Of a stretch of 64,000 bases of DNA, positions 1 to 9,364 are shown in pieces (position 1 is the stretch's first letter; each line of letters begins with the position of its first letter). Made by a program: the position numbers and the translations under genes. The notes below the pieces were generated by a model. That model was given only the letters and a program-made list of their open reading frames with translations. It had not been told where the DNA came from and searched no databases. The stretch is from Cognaticolwellia mytili (GTDB lineage: Bacteria > Pseudomonadota > Gammaproteobacteria > Enterobacterales > Alteromonadaceae): contig NZ_NBOF01000006.1 in NCBI RefSeq assembly GCF_002104475.1, positions 1 through 64,000 on the forward strand, read 5' to 3'.

Positions 1-4
1 GCGT

Positions 5-32
5 ATAATACGCTTCCGTGTTTTAAAGTCAA
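5..32 (-). promoter_or_regulatory. rRNA-style promoter P2, reading out of the left edge
   Basis: On the minus strand there is a -35 TTGACT (27-32), a 16-base spacer and a -10 TATTAT (5-10). It has the same geometry as the promoter at 175-202, and 27 bases separate the matching starts in both copies. Two strong promoters in series with 16-base spacers are the usual arrangement ahead of bacterial rRNA operons, so a stable-RNA operon probably begins left of position 1. The operon itself is not in the window, and a tRNA operon is also possible. Confidence 0.6.
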
Positions 33-174
33 CATTTTATTTCGTTTTTTTGAACTTTCTTTTTAGAAGATTCAAAACCCTACTTTATAACGTTAAGTCA
101 GCTACTTTGGCCTAAACCAGTGTAGTTTACTCTTTAAAACAAGCTTCTTGGGTTGCCCCGAAGAAGTGGAGCGC

Positions 175-202
175 ATTATGGCGATTTTTCAGAGCACGTC
201 AA
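175..202 (-). promoter_or_regulatory. rRNA-style promoter P1, reading left
   Basis: Minus-strand -35 TTGACG (197-202), a 16-base spacer and -10 CATAAT (175-180), followed by the GC-rich discriminator GCGCTCC. The 40 to 50 bases upstream of the -35 (205-255) are very AT-rich, like an UP element. The GC-rich discriminator is typical of promoters under stringent control. Together with the copy at 5-32 it forms a tandem pair. The rest of 256-440 shows nothing I can name beyond the leader of the next gene. Confidence 0.62.
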
Positions 203-440
203 CACTTAAATGCACTTTATTTACATAATAACGTTTGTATGTTTTTTTATTGAGCTATTCGTTTATTTTACGGACTAATAATGCAACGACTTTGTTTACA
301 GCACACTATTAGCTTTTTCCGTAGAGTTAATTATCATGTATAAAAACACAGGAGATAATAATGTATTTATCCTCTATATTGTTTTCACATAAAAATAATA
401 AAGTGTAAATATAAATAGGTTTACGCAAAGAGCATAGCAA

Positions 441-1184
441 ATGAAAAAACTTATCATCTTGTTAATGCTTGTAGGAATTAGTAATACAGCTATGGCAAAG
501 GATATTGCCGATTACAAACAAGAACGTTTAATTGCTAAAATATTGAACCAGCAAGTTAAAAAACATAGAAGTGTACAAAGTAGCGTTCATTCAATTCTTT
601 CTCGTTATCCTGAAAAGGTAGATATTGTAATGGCGGTAGCTTTAGATCGATATCCTGAGAAGTATCGTGAAATAATAATGGGGGCGCTATCCGCAGAGCC
701 CGTTTTAGCGTGTGATGTTATAGAGCATGCAATTAAAGCTGACATTGCCCCGAGCAGTGAATTGGTAAAGATAGCAATTAAGGCAGAGCCTGCCTATGCG
801 CAAGAGATTGTTAATACAGCATTAAAGTATAGTCCCGCAGAACTTGAAAGCATTGTGAGGGTAGCAATACGCACTGAACCTTACGATATGACTAATATTG
901 TTAATAATACTGCATCAAACTACCCGTCAGAAATGTTAAATATTCTTACCGCCGCTCTAGCGGCGATTCCAGAACAAGCGACTAATATAGTAAAAGATAT
1001 ATTGGCGTTGTTTCCATTAGAAGCAGGTACTGTTGTTACTACTGCTGTTACACAAAGCGATGATAGTTATAATAGCGGTATCGTCAATGCAGCAATAGAT
1101 TCTGGTGTTGATAGGGATTCAGCAATTGCGGCAGCCATTGCTGGTGGTGCGAAAAAAGAAACCTTAGCCAAGCTAAATAACTGA
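441..1184 (+). CDS. Secreted protein built of 15-residue helical repeats
   Basis: The 247-residue product starts with a clear signal peptide (residues 1-19, ending AMA), so it is exported. From about residue 60 to 205 it is made of roughly ten units of 15 residues. Each has a hydrophobic core such as IV..AL followed by a turn with a proline-glutamate pair (YPEK, AEPAY, SPAE, TEPYD, YPSE, IPEQ, FPLE). That period suggests a stack of short helices, like a small solenoid. I do not recognise the family and give no function. The start has a weak purine-rich site (AAAGAG) 9 to 14 bases upstream. The gene stands alone and ends at a strong terminator. Confidence 0.75.
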   Translation: MKKLIILLMLVGISNTAMAKDIADYKQERLIAKILNQQVKKHRSVQSSVHSILSRYPEKVDIVMAVALDRYPEKYREIIMGALSAEPVLACDVIEHAIKADIAPSSELVKIAIKAEPAYAQEIVNTALKYSPAELESIVRVAIRTEPYDMTNIVNNTASNYPSEMLNILTAALAAIPEQATNIVKDILALFPLEAGTVVTTAVTQSDDSYNSGIVNAAIDSGVDRDSAIAAAIAGGAKKETLAKLNN

Positions 1185-1210
1185 ACGTTTAATTCAAAAA
1201 CTAAAGATTG

Positions 1211-1240
1211 AAAAGCCCAACAGTTATGATGGGCTTTTTT
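1211..1240 (+). terminator. Rho-independent terminator
   Basis: A perfect 9-base stem (1211-1219 with 1230-1238) and a 10-base loop, followed by T residues. The left arm begins with four A, so it can also stop transcription from purD on the other strand. It lies between the convergent repeat-protein gene and purD. Confidence 0.85.
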
Positions 1241-1280
1241 CATTTTACTGCTTAACTTGAAAAATATCAGTAAATTTTAA

Positions 1281-2567
1281 CTAACTTTGTTCACGTGCAA
1301 TTGCGCGATAAGCAATATCAGTTCTAAATTCTACACCTGGCCAAGAAATTTCTGCTAGTAATTCATATGCAGACTTTTGAGCTTGTGTAACATTGTCGCC
1401 CATAGCAGTAGCACATAGTACTCGGCCTCCTGCGGTAACAATTGCACCATCTTTTTCTGCAGTACCTGCATGGAAAGTTTTACGATCATCAGCTTTGTTG
1501 GTAGCTAAGCCTAAAATTACATCTCCTTTAGGATAACTTGCTGGATAACCAGCTGCAGCTAAAACTACGCCAACAGCGGGACGAGGATCAAAATCAATGG
1601 TTGCTTGATCTAATTCACCACGACATGCCATCAAACACAATTCAACAAGATCTGAGTTTAAACGCATCATAATAGGTTGAGTTTCCGGATCACCAAAACG
1701 ACAGTTGTATTCAATTACCTTAGGTGTTCCATCAGCATCAATCATTAAGCCTGCGTATAAAAAGCCTGTATAAGGAGCACCTTCATTAGCCATGCCTTCA
1801 ACAGTAGGCATGATAACTTCATCCATTGCGCGTTGATGAATTTCAGGTGTAACCACCGGTGCCGGAGAATAAGCTCCCATGCCACCGGTATTCGGTCCTT
1901 GATCACCATTGTATGCACGCTTATGATCCTGACTGGTCGCAAATGCCAAAACATTTTTACCGTCTACCATAACGATGAAACTTGCTTCTTCACCTTCAAG
2001 GAACTCTTCAACCACAACACGATGACCAGCATCACCAAAAGCATTACCCGCTAACATATCCTTGATAGCATCTTCGGCTTCTTTCAATGTCATGGCAACG
2101 ATAACGCCCTTACCGGCCGCTAAGCCGTCGGCTTTAACAACGATTGGAGCGCCCATTTCACGAACGTATGCAATTGCAGGTTCAATTTCAGTAAAATTTT
2201 GGTATGCGCCTGTAGGAATATTATTACGTGCTAAAAAATCTTTAGTAAATGATTTAGAGCCTTCAAGCTGTGCAGCTTTGGCACTTGGTCCGAAAATCAT
2301 TAAGCCCTCAGCCTGAAATGCATCGACAACACCATCAACAAGAGGTTGTTCAGGGCCTACAATAGTAAGAGCAATATCATTGCTTTTCGCAAATTCGACT
2401 AAAGCAGGAATATCGGCACCCGAGATTGCAATATTTTCCAATTTTGCTTCAGTAGCTGTACCTGCGTTACCTGGTGCAACAAACACTTTTGTTACTGAAG
2501 ACGATTGTGCGGCTTTCCATGCTAATGCATGCTCACGACCGCCACCACCAATTACCAAAACATTCAT
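1281..2567 (-). CDS. purD: Phosphoribosylamine-glycine ligase (GAR synthetase)
   Basis: The enzyme joins glycine to 5-phosphoribosylamine using ATP, the second step of de novo purine synthesis in the cytosol. The 428-residue length matches the family. The N-terminus has the typical MNVLVIGGGGREHALAWK start, the ATP-grasp part carries VVKADGLAAGKGV, and the signature RFGDPETQ is near residue 290. It lies downstream of purH on the same strand, as in many gammaproteobacteria, but a methyltransferase gene and a terminator lie between them, so co-transcription with purH is doubtful. Confidence 0.97.
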   Translation of the reverse strand: MNVLVIGGGGREHALAWKAAQSSSVTKVFVAPGNAGTATEAKLENIAISGADIPALVEFAKSNDIALTIVGPEQPLVDGVVDAFQAEGLMIFGPSAKAAQLEGSKSFTKDFLARNNIPTGAYQNFTEIEPAIAYVREMGAPIVVKADGLAAGKGVIVAMTLKEAEDAIKDMLAGNAFGDAGHRVVVEEFLEGEEASFIVMVDGKNVLAFATSQDHKRAYNGDQGPNTGGMGAYSPAPVVTPEIHQRAMDEVIMPTVEGMANEGAPYTGFLYAGLMIDADGTPKVIEYNCRFGDPETQPIMMRLNSDLVELCLMACRGELDQATIDFDPRPAVGVVLAAAGYPASYPKGDVILGLATNKADDRKTFHAGTAEKDGAIVTAGGRVLCATAMGDNVTQAQKSAYELLAEISWPGVEFRTDIAYRAIAREQS

Positions 2568-2631
2568 TTACTTAATTTCCTAATATGTTGCAAACCGCTA
2601 TATTGCATCGCAGTATAGCGGTTAGATTATG

Positions 2632-3447
2632 TTATTTTACAAACTTTAATGTCATGCGATCACTCTCGCCAATCGCCATATATTTCGCTTTATTTTCTTC
2701 TTTAAGACGTAAAACAGGAGGTAATGTCCAAACGCCTTTAGGATAAACGGCTTTATCTTTCGCATTAGCGTTTACTTCGCTACTTGCTGCTAAAGTAAAA
2801 CCCGCGGCTTTGGCTTGTGCAATTGTTTTGCTTTGAGAAACATAACCCATCGCTTTTTTAGCATCAACACCTTCAGGTAAACGATGTTCAACAACACCTA
2901 ATACGCCACCTTTTTTCAACGCTGTGTAAGCATCTTTAAATGCTTGTTCTACGCCAGCGTCACGCCAGTTATGCAAATTACGAAAAGTTAGTACTAAATC
3001 AGCACTGCCTGCAGGAGCAAGCTCACTTGCTTTGCGAGGTACAAAATTAGTTAATTCGACTTCGCTAAATACCGCATCACTCGCTAATTTTTTCACTAGT
3101 TGTTTACGTGATTTACTGAAATAATTATCTTCATTGGTATCAGGATAGTGCGCACCATATAGTTTGCCTTTTCCTTTTACCGCTGGCGCTAAAATCTCTG
3201 TATACCAACCACCACCAGGAGTAATTTCAACCACAGTCATTGTCGGTTTAAATCCGAAAAACTCTAAAGTTTCTTTTGGATGGCGAAATTGATCGCGAGA
3301 CTTATTTTTATCCGAACGATGATCACCGGCAATTGCTTGATCAAGTTGCCCATGCACATGCGCTGTGGCAATACCTGAGCATAATAAAGTGGCAGAGATA
3401 ATTGAAGCTGTAAAAACTTTTTTTATGACTTGAGTTGTTGTATACAT
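2632..3447 (-). CDS. Predicted exported class I methyltransferase-like protein
   Basis: The 271-residue protein has a hydrophobic signal peptide (residues 1-29, ending ATA). Its body looks like a class I SAM-dependent methyltransferase of the type once grouped as COG4798: the glycine-rich loop VVEITPGGGWYTE is the expected SAM site (residues 72-84), and LVLTFRNLHNW and GGVLGVVEHRL follow. A SAM enzyme outside the cytoplasm is odd, because SAM is not known in the periplasm. Either the leader is not cleaved or the fold has another role. It sits between purH and purD but is not known to act in purine synthesis. The family call is fairly safe and the substrate is unknown. Confidence 0.75.
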   Translation of the reverse strand: MYTTTQVIKKVFTASIISATLLCSGIATAHVHGQLDQAIAGDHRSDKNKSRDQFRHPKETLEFFGFKPTMTVVEITPGGGWYTEILAPAVKGKGKLYGAHYPDTNEDNYFSKSRKQLVKKLASDAVFSEVELTNFVPRKASELAPAGSADLVLTFRNLHNWRDAGVEQAFKDAYTALKKGGVLGVVEHRLPEGVDAKKAMGYVSQSKTIAQAKAAGFTLAASSEVNANAKDKAVYPKGVWTLPPVLRLKEENKAKYMAIGESDRMTLKFVK

Positions 3448-3618
3448 TGCTATCTTCCATTAACTAGTTATTTTTAAACGCTAGTTATAGCAGATTTTCT
3501 TCATATGTTCAGTGCCATTAGTATCATCTTATCGATAAAAAGCGACGTTTGAACTTATCTCAATATTTCCAAATGTAACGTAATAATTTATTAGGCAACG
3601 TTTACACCAGGCTCTTAA

Positions 3619-3653
3619 TAAAAGTGCTCAGCTATTTAATATAGCTAAGCACT
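3619..3653 (-). terminator. Terminator behind purH
   Basis: Arms AGTGCT-c-AGCTAT (3623-3635) and ATAGCT-a-AGCACT (3641-3653) pair around a 5-base loop with one mismatch. On the minus strand the stem is followed by TTTTATT, so it should end the purH transcript before the methyltransferase gene. Confidence 0.7.
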
Positions 3654-3672
3654 GTATAACAAAGTACATTTT

Positions 3673-5268
3673 CTAATGGCGGAAGTGACGCATACCAGTA
3701 AACACCATAGCAATATTATGCTCATCTGCTGCTGCAATAACTTCGTCATCCCGCATAGAGCCGCCAGGTTGAATAACTGCAGTAATGCCCGCTTCAGCAG
3801 CAGCATCTAAACCATCACGGAACGGGAAAAATGCATCAGAAGCCATAACAGAGCCTGCTACTTCTAAACCTTCATCAGCCGCTTTAATACCTGCTACTTT
3901 AGCAGAGTAAACTCGACTCATTTGTCCTGCGCCAACACCAATCGTCATACTATTTTTAACATAAACAATCGCGTTAGATTTCACGTATTTCGCAACCTTC
4001 CAACAGAACTTTAAATCACGCATTTCTTCATCAGTAGGTTGGCGCTTAGTGACAATCTTTAAATCATCGTTGGTTACTTTACCTTGATCTCGGTCTTGAA
4101 CTAGTAAGCCACCATTAACTCGTTTGTAATCTAAACCGGTGGTTTGTGTTGACCATAAACCGCACTCTAACAAACGAACATTTGGCTTAGCCGCAATAAT
4201 TTGTGCTGCTGCACCAGAAATACTTGGTGCAATAATCACTTCAACAAATTGACGAGATACAATAGCTTTCGCCGTATCCGCATCTAATTCACGGTTAAAC
4301 GCGATAATGCCACCAAATGCTGAAGTAGGATCAGTGCTATAAGCGCTTTCATACGCTGCCAAGATATTATCACCAATAGCAACACCACATGGGTTAGCAT
4401 GCTTTACAATAACACAAGCAGCTTCATCAAATTCTTTAACACATTCTAGTGCTGCGTCAGTGTCAGCAATGTTGTTGTAAGATAATGCTTTACCTTGAAC
4501 TTGCTTCGCCGTTGAAACCGAGGCTTCTTCTGGGCTTGCTTCAACATAGAATGCCGCATCTTGGTGAGAGTTTTCACCGTAGCGTAAATCTTGCTTTTTA
4601 ATAAATTGGCTATTAAAAGTACGTGGAAATTTTTGTTTTTCTTCACTTGCAGTATTATCGCTACCGTATGCTGGCAACATTTTACCGAAGTAATTTGCAA
4701 TCATGCCATCGTATGCAGCAGTATGCTCGTAGGCAGCAATAGCTAAATCAAAGCGAGTTTGATAAACCAAAGAATCACTGTTGGCATCCATTTCCGCTAA
4801 TACGCGGTCATAATCATGGGCATTTACAACAATCGTAACATCTTTATGGTTTTTTGCGGCAGCGCGAACCATTGTTGGACCACCAATATCAATGTTTTCG
4901 ATAGCGTTTTCTAGGCTACAGTTTTCATCGGCAACGGCATTGGCAAATGGGTAAAGGTTGACCACAACAAGGTCAATTGCACTAATGTTGTTTTCCACCA
5001 TAACAGCTTCATCCATATCACGTCGTGCTAAAATGCCACCGTGTACTTTTGGGTGAAGTGTTTTTACGCGACCATCCATAATTTCTGGATGACCGGTGTA
5101 ATCAGATACCTCTGTTACTTTAATACCATTGTCTGCTAATAACTTAGCAGTACCACCCGTAGATAAAAGGTCAACACCTTTTTGTGATAACGAGCGAGCA
5201 AATTCTACAATACCAGTTTTATCTGAAACACTTAACAGGGCGCGTTTAATTGGGCGTGGTGTATTCAT
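3673..5268 (-). CDS. purH: Bifunctional AICAR formyltransferase / IMP cyclohydrolase
   Basis: The protein performs the last two steps of IMP synthesis: formyl transfer to AICAR, then ring closure. The 531-residue length is normal. The N-terminal cyclohydrolase half (about 1-200) shows [16 protein letters not shown] and the STGGT motif. The C-terminal transformylase half has the catalytic KHANPCG motif near residue 291 and ends [11 protein letters not shown], the typical PurH tail. The leader to 5473 contains no PurR-type palindrome that I can see. The gene follows the fis terminator on the same strand. Confidence 0.97.
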   Translation of the reverse strand: MNTPRPIKRALLSVSDKTGIVEFARSLSQKGVDLLSTGGTAKLLADNGIKVTEVSDYTGHPEIMDGRVKTLHPKVHGGILARRDMDEAVMVENNISAIDLVVVNLYPFANAVADENCSLENAIENIDIGGPTMVRAAAKNHKDVTIVVNAHDYDRVLAEMDANSDSLVYQTRFDLAIAAYEHTAAYDGMIANYFGKMLPAYGSDNTASEEKQKFPRTFNSQFIKKQDLRYGENSHQDAAFYVEASPEEASVSTAKQVQGKALSYNNIADTDAALECVKEFDEAACVIVKHANPCGVAIGDNILAAYESAYSTDPTSAFGGIIAFNRELDADTAKAIVSRQFVEVIIAPSISGAAAQIIAAKPNVRLLECGLWSTQTTGLDYKRVNGGLLVQDRDQGKVTNDDLKIVTKRQPTDEEMRDLKFCWKVAKYVKSNAIVYVKNSMTIGVGAGQMSRVYSAKVAGIKAADEGLEVAGSVMASDAFFPFRDGLDAAAEAGITAVIQPGGSMRDDEVIAAADEHNIAMVFTGMRHFRH

Positions 5269-5424
5269 GGTTTTTCTAATTACCTATAAATTAAAATGAT
5301 TGTCTGGCCTATGACACATGTCCGTGGCGGTGTGCTCTTTATCGCGTCCATTATCATTGATATGCGATATTTTCTTGGGACTAAAAGTTGACTATTTGGA
5401 TAACTTTTTAAGCCCTAATAACAA

Positions 5425-5446
5425 AAAAGCACCCGAGGGTGCTTTT
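5425..5446 (-). terminator. Terminator behind fis
   Basis: A perfect 10-base stem (5425-5434 with 5437-5446) closes on a 2-base gap at its tip, so the real loop is slightly larger. It has A on the left and T on the right, so it works on both strands. On the minus strand it ends the dusB-fis transcript before purH. Confidence 0.85.
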
Positions 5447-5473
5447 ATTTGACAGGCTAACCTGTCGTCAATC

Positions 5474-5761
5474 TTAGTTCATACCGTATTTTTTTAACTT
5501 CTTACGTAATGTACCACGGTTAATGCCTAACAAGTTTGCTGCGCGGGTTTGGTTACCACGAGTGTATTGCATTACTTCTTCAAGCATTGGTGCTTCAATT
5601 TCTGAAAGCACAAGGTCGTACATATCATCAACGTCATTACCATTTAACTGAGATAAGTAATTTTTAATAGCTACTTTCGCTTGTGTGCGCAAAGGCGATG
5701 CCTTTGTCTGAGTTTGTAAATCACCGGTAATAAATGGAGAGGAAATATTTTGTTCAAACAT
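5474..5761 (-). CDS. fis: DNA-binding protein Fis
   Basis: Fis is a small nucleoid protein that bends DNA, activates rRNA promoters and helps site-specific recombination. The 95 residues end in the almost invariant helix-turn-helix region, where [19 protein letters not shown] is visible near residues 73-91. Only 5 bases separate it from the end of dusB, so the two are one transcript, as in Escherichia coli. The rRNA-type promoters at the left edge would be natural targets, though I did not find defined Fis sites. Confidence 0.97.
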   Translation of the reverse strand: MFEQNISSPFITGDLQTQTKASPLRTQAKVAIKNYLSQLNGNDVDDMYDLVLSEIEAPMLEEVMQYTRGNQTRAANLLGINRGTLRKKLKKYGMN

Positions 5762-5766
5762 AAAGT

Positions 5767-6744
5767 TCAGACTCTTTCTAAAGTTAAATTATCAAAATAC
5801 ATAGTTAATGCATCGAGTTGCTCTGTTACAGACTCAAGCGCATTAAAAATAGAACGAAACGATTTTCCTTGTTCATGCGTTTGCATGTACCAAGAAACAT
5901 GTTTACGGGCAAAACGCACACCCATAAAGTCACCGTAAAATTTGTGCAGTTCCTTTACATGTTCAATTAAAATTGAACGTACTTCATCCGTTGAAGGTGC
6001 AGACAAATGCCTGCCAGTTTTCAAGAAATGATTAATTTCTCGAAAAATCCAAGGTTTCCCTTGGGCACCGCGACCAACCATAATAGCATCAGCCCCAGTG
6101 TAATTTAGTACTTGTTCCGCTTTTTCAGCACAAGTAATATCGCCATTAGCAACAATAGGAATACTCACTGCTTGCTTAATCGCTCGAATAGTATCGTATT
6201 CGGCATTACCTTTATAAAAGTCATTGCGTGTTCTACCGTGAACTGCAAGTGATTGAATGCCGTTATACTCAGCAATATGAGCAATTTCAATACCATTACG
6301 AGTGTTTTCACACCAGCCAGTTCGAATTTTCAACGTTACCGGAATATCAACCGCATCAACAACAGCTTTAACGATCTGTTCAACTAATCCGGGTTCTTTC
6401 AGTAATGCTGAACCTGCTAACTTCTTATTTACTTTCTTCGCTGGGCAGCCCATATTGATATCAATAACCTGTGCGCCCTGCTCTGCATTAAACCGAGCAG
6501 CAAAAGCAAGCTCTTCAGGATCCGAACCAGCAATTTGCACTGAACGAATACCCGCCTCTGCACTATGCAGCATACGACGCTGAGATTTTCCCGTATTCCA
6601 CACTTTAGGATTCGAAGACATCATTTCTGATACTGCTAAACCTGCGCCCATTTGGCAGCACAATTGCCGAAAGGGTTGATCAGTAATTCCCGCCATGGGT
6701 GCAAGCATAGTATTGCTTGCTAGTGTGTATGGACCTATCTTCAC
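5767..6744 (-). CDS. dusB: tRNA-dihydrouridine synthase B
   Basis: This FMN enzyme reduces uridine in the tRNA D-loop. The 325-residue protein shows the TIM-barrel start ([18 protein letters not shown]), the catalytic-cysteine motif [12 protein letters not shown] near residues 98-109, and the FMN-binding patterns VHGRTR and GDITCAEKA. The start codon is GTG, followed by MKIGPY-like N-terminal residues typical of the family. It is the first gene of the dusB-fis operon, with prmA upstream on the same strand. Confidence 0.96.
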   Translation of the reverse strand: MKIGPYTLASNTMLAPMAGITDQPFRQLCCQMGAGLAVSEMMSSNPKVWNTGKSQRRMLHSAEAGIRSVQIAGSDPEELAFAARFNAEQGAQVIDINMGCPAKKVNKKLAGSALLKEPGLVEQIVKAVVDAVDIPVTLKIRTGWCENTRNGIEIAHIAEYNGIQSLAVHGRTRNDFYKGNAEYDTIRAIKQAVSIPIVANGDITCAEKAEQVLNYTGADAIMVGRGAQGKPWIFREINHFLKTGRHLSAPSTDEVRSILIEHVKELHKFYGDFMGVRFARKHVSWYMQTHEQGKSFRSIFNALESVTEQLDALTMYFDNLTLERV

Positions 6745-6782
6745 GCTGTTGCTTTTTTGAGCTACTAGTCAAAAGGGCGCTA

Positions 6783-6811
6783 AGTTTACGTGTTTTTTTT
6801 GAGATTGAAAA
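6783..6811 (-). promoter_or_regulatory. Candidate promoter of dusB-fis
   Basis: On the minus strand there is a -10 TAAACT (6783-6788), a 17-base spacer rich in A and a -35 TTTTCA (6806-6811, four of six matches). The bases after the -10, TAGCGCCC, form a GC-rich discriminator as in fis promoters under stringent control. This is a reading by eye. The start site would lie about 30 bases upstream of the GTG start codon. Confidence 0.4.
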
Positions 6812-6858
6812 GGATATAAATTGAACAAAAAGCGTTTTTTTTCACGTTTTTTATATTG

Positions 6859-6917
6859 ACATTTTATAAAATGTTGATGGGAACAGTTTCTGTACAATTT
6901 GATAACAGAAACTGTTC
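6859..6917. repeat. Two adjacent perfect palindromes between prmA and dusB
   Basis: A 16-base perfect palindrome, ACATTTTATAAAATGT, lies at 6859-6874. Seven bases later a 13-base perfect inverted repeat (6881-6893 with 6905-6917, loop 11) follows. The second is followed by GTTTTTT on the plus strand, where no plus gene ends, and lacks a T run on the minus strand, where prmA ends. It may still stop prmA transcription weakly. The first has the shape of an operator. Confidence 0.55.
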
Positions 6918-6940
6918 GTTTTTTAAGGCTTTTACTCGTG

Positions 6941-7822
6941 CTATTTTTTCACACCGGACAGACGTACCCATTCATCTTGCACTGCAATGGCATCCATCTG
7001 GCAATATTCACCATAAATTTCCTGCAATTGTTCGGCTTGCTCTTCCAGCACACCCGATAAAGCCAACAAACCAGTTTGAGCAACATACTCAATAATCACC
7101 GGTGCAAGTTCACGTAATGGTCCTGCTAATATATTAGCCACAACAACATCTGCTTTAAACTTTGGTTGATCCTTAGGGAGGAATAACGCCAAACGATCTT
7201 CACATTGATTGCGCTTGGCATTTTCCAAGCTCGCTTGTAATGCTTGTGGATCAATATCAATGCCAATCACTTTCTTAGCACCTAACTTTAAAGCCGCGAG
7301 TGATAAAATCCCAGAACCACAACCAAAATCGACTACTGTTTTGCCCTTAAGGTCTAAACTATCAAGCCAAGTTAAGCATAAAGCCGTTGTTGGATGCGTA
7401 CCAGTGCCAAATGCTAAACCAGGGTCAAGCATAACATTAACCGCAGTTGGATCGGGCACATCACGCCAGCTTGGGCATATCCATAAGCGTTGGCCAAATT
7501 TCATTGGATGAAAGTTATCCATCCACTCACGCTCCCAATCTTTATCTTCAAGCTGCTCTAGCTTATAAACCATATTACTTTTATCTGGGTGAATGCTTTT
7601 TAAATAATTCAGCACTTTATCCATATCATGGCTAGCATCGTACAAGCCCATTACCACGGTATTATTCCAATAAATAACTTCATCACCTGGTAAAGGTTCA
7701 TATATAGGTGTGTCTTGAGCATCAATAAACGTAACCGCTTGTGCGCCACACGCACTCAGCCAGTCACTATATTTTTCCGCTGTTTCTTCATCAGCACTTA
7801 ATCTAAGTTGGATCCAAGGCAT
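6941..7822 (-). CDS. prmA: Ribosomal protein L11 methyltransferase
   Basis: PrmA trimethylates ribosomal protein L11 using SAM. I place the start at the ATG giving MPWIQLRL, which matches other PrmA proteins; an in-frame ATG four codons upstream exists but looks unused. The catalytic domain shows [20 protein letters not shown] (SAM loop, about residue 160) and the VANILAGPL motif near residue 227. The length of about 293 residues is normal. It leads the prmA-dusB-fis gene order found in related genera. Confidence 0.96.
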   Translation of the reverse strand: MPWIQLRLSADEETAEKYSDWLSACGAQAVTFIDAQDTPIYEPLPGDEVIYWNNTVVMGLYDASHDMDKVLNYLKSIHPDKSNMVYKLEQLEDKDWEREWMDNFHPMKFGQRLWICPSWRDVPDPTAVNVMLDPGLAFGTGTHPTTALCLTWLDSLDLKGKTVVDFGCGSGILSLAALKLGAKKVIGIDIDPQALQASLENAKRNQCEDRLALFLPKDQPKFKADVVVANILAGPLRELAPVIIEYVAQTGLLALSGVLEEQAEQLQEIYGEYCQMDAIAVQDEWVRLSGVKK

Positions 7823-7951
7823 TTTTATTCTCATCGATATTTTTAGCTAGTTTAACATTCTATAAAGCGACAACCTACCCAATTAGCCATATACTAAAAT
7901 AAAGTAGTGCAAAATTAGCACTATTTTAGGTTTAATAAGGTTGAGAATATA

Positions 7952-8689
7952 ATGCTCAAGGTAGTCTTACTATGTCTTATTGGTTTTATGCCACTCACTT
8001 TTGCACAGCAACTACGCATTGTCAGTGAAGAAGTGCCACCACTACAAATGTTTGATGCTAATCACCAACCTACGGGTGCCATGGTAGAAGTTGTTAACGC
8101 CATGCTAAAAAAGGCTCAACTCGTTACTGATATCAACATTTATCCATGGGCGCGTAGTTACCAGCTAGCCTTAAGCGAGAAAAACACTATAATTTTTTCA
8201 TTATTCAGAGATACGAAGAGAGAAAAAAAATTTCACTGGATAGGAAAACTATATACCGTTAAATCTTATCTCACTAACTTAAAGTCACGTTCTGACATTA
8301 AAATTAACAGATTAGCCGATGCAAACGACTACAGCGTTGGAACAATTAGAGGTGACTTGGCGGAAAATCACTTGTTGGACAACGGCTTTTTATTGAATGA
8401 AAATTTATTCATTAGTAGTAAATATAATGTTTTGTGGGAGCTGCTATATAGTGGCCGAATAGATGTAGCATTTACCAATAGTTTATTATGGCGTTATGAA
8501 ATTAAATCTCTTGGGTTAGACCCGAAAAAGCTCAAGCTCAATTACCAAATACCTAATTTTGCTAGTGAGCTATATATTGCTGCAAGCTTGAGCACAGATA
8601 AAAAAATTGTTGATGCGCTAACAAAAGCCTTAGCGGATATAAAAGCCGATGGCAGTTACCAACGTATTTTAACCAAATGGCAGATGTAA
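7952..8689 (+). CDS. Periplasmic solute-binding protein, family 3 type
   Basis: The 245-residue protein has a short signal peptide (to about residue 18, ending TFA) and then the pattern of extracellular solute-binding family 3 proteins: LRIVSEEVPPLQMFD at the start, PWARSYQLALSEKNTIIFSLFR, and a second lobe with YSVGTIRGD. Such proteins bind amino acids or small acids, either for an ABC importer or as orphan sensors. No permease or ATPase gene is nearby, so the partner is unknown. The ligand cannot be told from the sequence. Confidence 0.85.
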   Translation: MLKVVLLCLIGFMPLTFAQQLRIVSEEVPPLQMFDANHQPTGAMVEVVNAMLKKAQLVTDINIYPWARSYQLALSEKNTIIFSLFRDTKREKKFHWIGKLYTVKSYLTNLKSRSDIKINRLADANDYSVGTIRGDLAENHLLDNGFLLNENLFISSKYNVLWELLYSGRIDVAFTNSLLWRYEIKSLGLDPKKLKLNYQIPNFASELYIAASLSTDKKIVDALTKALADIKADGSYQRILTKWQM

Positions 8690-8812
8690 AATTCTACAGA
8701 TAAAATGTGCTATAGCTTGAACTTATATTCGTTATAACCATTAATAGTAAAATCGTCGGTAGTGTTTTGCTATTGTAGATTTAACGCCAATAATTTTACT
8801 TCAAGGATAGCC

Positions 8813-9295
8813 ATGTTAGATTTATTACCTGATTTATTTGATGAATATGCAGAGCAACTTGCCCTCGCAGCGCCAATTTTCAATGATTATGGTGGCAAAA
8901 AAATATTTTATGGCGAAATTGTTACCGTTAGCTGTATAAATGATAATTCGAAAGTTAAAGAATTAGTCGCACAAAATGGCACTGGAAAAGTGATGGTCGT
9001 TGACGGGAAAGCTAGTGTTACTCGTGCTCTACTTGGCGATATGCTCGCCGAACAAGCAGTACAAAATGGCTGGCAAGGTATTGTTATTAACGGCTGCATA
9101 CGAGATGCAGACACTATTGCCACCCTGGCTATTGGCGTTAAAGCATTAGGTTGCTGCCCAATCAAAACTAAAAAGTTAGGCCAAGGAGAAATTAATAGCT
9201 CAATAAGCTTTGCAGGCCTAACGTTTAATCCAGGTCAATATATTTATGGCGATAGTAATGGCTTAGCCATCAGTAAAGCACTATTATCCTTTTAA
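8813..9295 (+). CDS. rraA: Regulator of ribonuclease activity A
   Basis: RraA binds RNase E and lowers its activity on some mRNAs. I place the start at 8813 (MLDLLPDLFDEY), preceded by AAGGA at 8803-8807; the longer reading frame upstream looks non-coding. The 160-residue product has the family motifs FNDYGGK, NGTGKVMVVDG and GIVINGCIRD. The last is the part most altered from the E. coli sequence. RraA looks like aldolases of the HMG family but has no shown enzyme activity in E. coli. Confidence 0.93.
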   Translation: MLDLLPDLFDEYAEQLALAAPIFNDYGGKKIFYGEIVTVSCINDNSKVKELVAQNGTGKVMVVDGKASVTRALLGDMLAEQAVQNGWQGIVINGCIRDADTIATLAIGVKALGCCPIKTKKLGQGEINSSISFAGLTFNPGQYIYGDSNGLAISKALLSF

Positions 9296-9364
9296 CAATC
9301 TAACCTTTGTGATGTTGGTGTCATTGAGGTTGCAAGTATAGCTAAACGTTAGAGAATAATAACA

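Noticed and set aside
4446-4700. 84-codon frame inside purH
   Set aside because: It lies wholly inside purH on the same strand in another frame, so it is a shadow.
5269-5400. PurR operator before purH
   Set aside because: No ACGCAAACGTTTGCGT-like palindrome is present by eye.
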